From: Archaeoglobi archaeon JdFR-42
GTDB taxonomy: Archaea > Halobacteriota > Archaeoglobi > Archaeoglobales > JdFR-42
DNA length: 64,000 bases
Direction: 5' to 3'
NCBI GenBank assembly: GCA_002010305.1
Contig: MTND01000027.1
Location: forward strand, 154,369-218,368
A program made the translations under genes and the position numbers. Shown one piece after another: positions 61,838 to 64,000 of the stretch. Within the stretch, counting starts at the first letter, position 1, and every line of letters begins with the position of its first letter. Below the pieces are notes generated by a model. The model had not been told where the DNA came from. It ran no database searches and saw only the letters and a list, made by a program, of their open reading frames with translations.

Positions 61838-63013
61838 TTACCTCCTGTTAAGAGAGAGTACCGTGACATACGCATAATGTCCGGTCCCTCCCACGTTATG
61901 AGCCAGTGCATTTCCGTTGATAATATCAGTCTGTCTATCTTTCTCCACCCTTTGCTGAAGCTGTTTAGTTAGTTCAGCAATCATGCTTATTCCTGTCGCC
62001 CCTATCGGATGACCCTTAGCCTTAAGCCCTCCATCCAGATTCACAGGTATCTTTCCCCCTATATAGGTCTGTTCTTCCTTTAGCAACTCTACCCCCTCAC
62101 CTTGTTTTGCAAATCCCAGGTCCTCATAGGCCATGATTTCAGCTATAGTGAAGCAGTCATGGACTTCTGCCACATCAAAAAACCCTAAAGGTTCATGTAC
62201 CCCAGCCATTTTATATGCCTGTTCAGCAGCAACTCTTGCCGCTTTCAACCCCCAAAATTCTTTCCGTTTACTGAGATTGGCTGTATCACTGGCAGTCCCA
62301 ATCCCTCGAATCCATACCGGAGTGTCTGTATATTCTCTCACAACATCTTCTGACGCAAGAATAACACACGAAGAACCATCTGTGACCGGACTGCAATCAT
62401 AGAGTTTGAGAGGATACGCCACATAAGGAGACTTTAATACTTCCTCAATGGAAATGGGTTTTTGAAATTGAGCCTTGGGGTTTTTAGATCCATAATAGTG
62501 GTTTTTTACAGCAACGAGTCCCAGATCTTCTTCAGTAATACCGAACTTTGCCATATAGGAAACAGCATGCAGAGCGTAATATGCAGGAAATGTCAGACCA
62601 AAATTTTGAAACTCCCAGAAATAGTTGCCAGCTCTCCCAATGAACTCAACCACATTATGAAGAGGGGATTCATTCATCTTTTCCACACCAACTGCCATAG
62701 CAATATCTGCAAGTCCAGCCTGAATGGCTGAATATGCTACCATGACTGCAGCGCTTCCAGTGGCACATGCCGCTTCTACTTTCATGGTTCCTGTCGGATT
62801 AAGCCCTGCGTATTCTGATATCACTACAGCAGGGAGGGGTTCTGAACTCCACATCCCAAGATTACCAGTCACAACAAAATCAACATCTTTTTGAGAAACT
62901 CCAGAATCTTTCAACGCTTCTCTAATTGACTCCCATGCCAATTCGACGAGCTGTACATCACTTCTCTTTCCAAACTGGGAAGTCCCTACCCCGATAACAG
63001 CTACCTCTCTCAC
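61838..63013 (-). CDS. Thiolase (acetyl-CoA C-acyltransferase, SCP2/archaeal type)
   Basis: Makes or splits 3-ketoacyl-CoA. The acyl-accepting Cys is in KVEAACATGSAAV (residue ~85), and the catalytic His regions are AEVHDCFTIAE and LKAKGHPIGATG. The 391 residues are standard for archaeal thiolases, which act with a DUF35 partner encoded just downstream. The GTG start at 63013 is ~25 nt after minus-strand TTTATTATAAC, so the mRNA is probably leaderless. It may act in acetoacetyl-CoA formation for mevalonate or in beta-oxidation; no HMG-CoA synthase gene is adjacent, and the divergent acyl-CoA dehydrogenase favours oxidation. Confidence 0.92.
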   Translation of the reverse strand: MREVAVIGVGTSQFGKRSDVQLVELAWESIREALKDSGVSQKDVDFVVTGNLGMWSSEPLPAVVISEYAGLNPTGTMKVEAACATGSAAVMVAYSAIQAGLADIAMAVGVEKMNESPLHNVVEFIGRAGNYFWEFQNFGLTFPAYYALHAVSYMAKFGITEEDLGLVAVKNHYYGSKNPKAQFQKPISIEEVLKSPYVAYPLKLYDCSPVTDGSSCVILASEDVVREYTDTPVWIRGIGTASDTANLSKRKEFWGLKAARVAAEQAYKMAGVHEPLGFFDVAEVHDCFTIAEIMAYEDLGFAKQGEGVELLKEEQTYIGGKIPVNLDGGLKAKGHPIGATGISMIAELTKQLQQRVEKDRQTDIINGNALAHNVGGTGHYAYVTVLSLNRR

Positions 63014-63032
63014 AAAAAATTATTACCCAGGT

Positions 63033-63041
63033 TATAATAAA
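63033..63041 (-). promoter_or_regulatory. TATA box of the thiolase operon
   Basis: Minus-strand TTATTATAA about 25 nt before the GTG at 63013. Confidence 0.5.
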
Positions 63042-63118
63042 AGTAATTTTCCCTATTAGGTTTCAATAAATTATATTTTGCTCTGTTTAGAAGCAGGATG
63101 CTACCTCTCCACCCAATA

Positions 63119-63130
63119 TTTATATATATT
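63119..63130 (+). promoter_or_regulatory. TATA box of the acyl-CoA dehydrogenase gene
   Basis: TTTATATATATT about 34 nt before ATG 63159. The leader of ~10 nt would begin at the GGGGTG Shine-Dalgarno. Confidence 0.55.
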
Positions 63131-63158
63131 GCTCCCTGAAATCCATCAGGGGTGTATT

Positions 63159-64000
63159 ATGGAATTCGATATGACAAGAGAACAGAAAGCAATTAGAAAA
63201 GCTGCAAGAGATTTTGCTGAAGGAGAATTTCCTGAAATCGCTTCTGAATATGACAACGAAGAGAAATTCCCCAGAAGACTCTGGAAAAAGGCCTGTGAAC
63301 TGGGATTCGTTGGAGGTGCCATTCGAGAAGAATATGGTGGAATGGGTCTAACAAAACTTGAAGAGGCGATAATCATTGAAGAGTTTTGCAGAGTTGACCC
63401 TGGTATTGGTATCGCTATTCTTCTTCCTGCCTTTGGATCGGAAATTATCCAGAAATTTGGAAGTGAGGAGCTAAAACAAGAATATCTCCCGAAAATCTGT
63501 GATGGAAAAGCAATAATGGGCACCGCAGTGACAGAACCAGATGCAGGAAGCGACGTTGCTTCTGTCAGGACGAGAATAGAACGAGAAGGAGATGAGTACA
63601 TAGTCTCCGGAAATAAGATTTTTATATCTAACGGTTCTATTGCAGATTTCCTTATTATTCTGGGGCGCTCCTTCACAGTAGATGATGATGTCCATAAAGG
63701 AATCTCTATGATCTTGGTTGACACTGACACTGAAGGTTTTAAAGCCACTAAAATGTATGGGAAACTAGGGATAAGGCCTTCTGATACAGCAGAGATTTCC
63801 ATGAATAATATTAGAGTGCCTGTAAAAAATCTCATAGGAAAGGAAGGATATGGATTTTATTATCTGATGGACTTCTTCAATGAGAGCCGGGTGTGGGTAG
63901 CTGCACAGGCAGTAGGCACTGCCCAGGGAGCCTATGAGAAGGCTTTGAGGTATGCAAGGGAGAGAAAGCAGTTTGGAAGGTCTATAGCGGAATTCCAGGC
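63159..64000 (+). CDS. Acyl-CoA dehydrogenase (3'-truncated by window edge; missing from ORF track)
   Basis: The frame from ATG 63159 stays open to the window end (280 codons). The track lists only the antisense shadow (63146-63835). Family motifs are MGTAVTEPDAGSD, GNKIFISNG (FAD-binding middle domain), MYGKLGIRPSDTAEI and RKQFGRSIAEFQ, with the N-terminal helical domain complete. The C-terminal ~100 residues, with the likely catalytic Glu, lie beyond the window. GGGGTG 4 nt before the ATG supports the start. It is divergent from the thiolase operon across 145 bp, so the two may share control in fatty or branched acyl-CoA oxidation. Confidence 0.92.
   Translation, partial: MEFDMTREQKAIRKAARDFAEGEFPEIASEYDNEEKFPRRLWKKACELGFVGGAIREEYGGMGLTKLEEAIIIEEFCRVDPGIGIAILLPAFGSEIIQKFGSEELKQEYLPKICDGKAIMGTAVTEPDAGSDVASVRTRIEREGDEYIVSGNKIFISNGSIADFLIILGRSFTVDDDVHKGISMILVDTDTEGFKATKMYGKLGIRPSDTAEISMNNIRVPVKNLIGKEGYGFYYLMDFFNESRVWVAAQAVGTAQGAYEKALRYARERKQFGRSIAEFQ

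Noticed and set aside
63146-63835. 229-residue minus-strand ORF at the right edge
   Set aside because: Shadow of the acyl-CoA dehydrogenase on the plus strand, which the track misses only because its stop is beyond the window.

Overview
This AT-rich window is archaeal. The evidence is a four-gene S13-S4-S11-RpoD cluster (RpoD carries a ferredoxin insert), Hjc resolvase, an ATP-dependent DNA ligase, KptA, TATA boxes about 26 nt upstream of leaderless start codons, and GGAGGTGAT-type Shine-Dalgarno sites inside operons. NrpR-, HTH_10-, DUF1102- and DUF7344-like proteins point to Euryarchaeota in the broad sense. A Thermoplasmatota-type heterotroph is plausible, but the exact lineage is inference. 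The physiology suggested is heterotrophic acyl-CoA metabolism with tungsten and B12 enzymes and no visible oxygen respiration.

Layout. 1-4.5 kb: housekeeping genes (YchF GTPase, FmdE-like protein, two-subunit class I fumarase, Hjc, class II aldolase) and a tiny Cys-rich ORF. 4.8-20.2 kb: a dense minus-strand metabolic island in two tight blocks. The upstream block is HyuA-HyuB-V4R-acyl-CoA dehydrogenase-B12 mutase small and large subunits-class III CoA transferase. The downstream block is an NrpR-like regulator, four-cluster ferredoxin, aldehyde:ferredoxin oxidoreductase, zinc finger, MoaD fused to an ADP-forming acyl-CoA synthetase alpha chain, and PaaK ligase. A perfect palindrome separates the blocks. 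20.4-25.7 kb: thiol/redox genes (methyltransferase, C_GCAxxG_C_C protein, TusA, CoA-disulfide-reductase-like flavoprotein, and an old-yellow-enzyme/FAD protein missing one Fe-S cysteine). 25.7-31.3 kb: DNA ligase and a MacB-type ABC export operon with an extracellular partner. 31.3-34.9 kb: HTH_10 regulator and an AAA+/VWA pair. 35-41 kb: a secreted-fibre-like locus (four DUF1102/TasA-like proteins, SipW-like signal peptidase, DUF5305 protein, two wHTH regulators). 41.2-51.3 kb: KptA, SufS, CarAB, VIT transporter, threonine synthase with a MoaD-like protein ending GG-Ser-Leu, and tRNA-Arg(CCU). 51.4-56.5 kb: a type IV pilus-like motor with an unusual Ig-domain pilin. 56.8-64 kb: DUF998, ribosomal/RNAP cluster, MFS transporter, a decayed HAD phosphatase, OB-fold protein and thiolase, and the start of an acyl-CoA dehydrogenase that runs off the window.

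How the parts may work together. The two metabolic blocks look like a route from an unusual acid or aldehyde to CoA thioesters and succinyl-CoA. AOR and its ferredoxin would handle the aldehyde/acid step, PaaK and/or the ADP-forming synthetase would handle acid activation, and the HyuAB-like ATPase pair, acyl-CoA dehydrogenase, CoA transferase and B12 mutase would handle skeletal conversion. Fumarase would continue the C4 acids. The substrate cannot be read from the sequence. The best candidates for an undescribed system are the MoaD-synthetase fusion in the AOR operon, the DUF1102/SipW locus, and the thrC-MoaD pair with its masked diglycine.

Many ORF-track starts fall inside Shine-Dalgarno sequences (GTG of GGAGGTG). 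I moved those starts to the correctly spaced downstream codon and say so in each entry.
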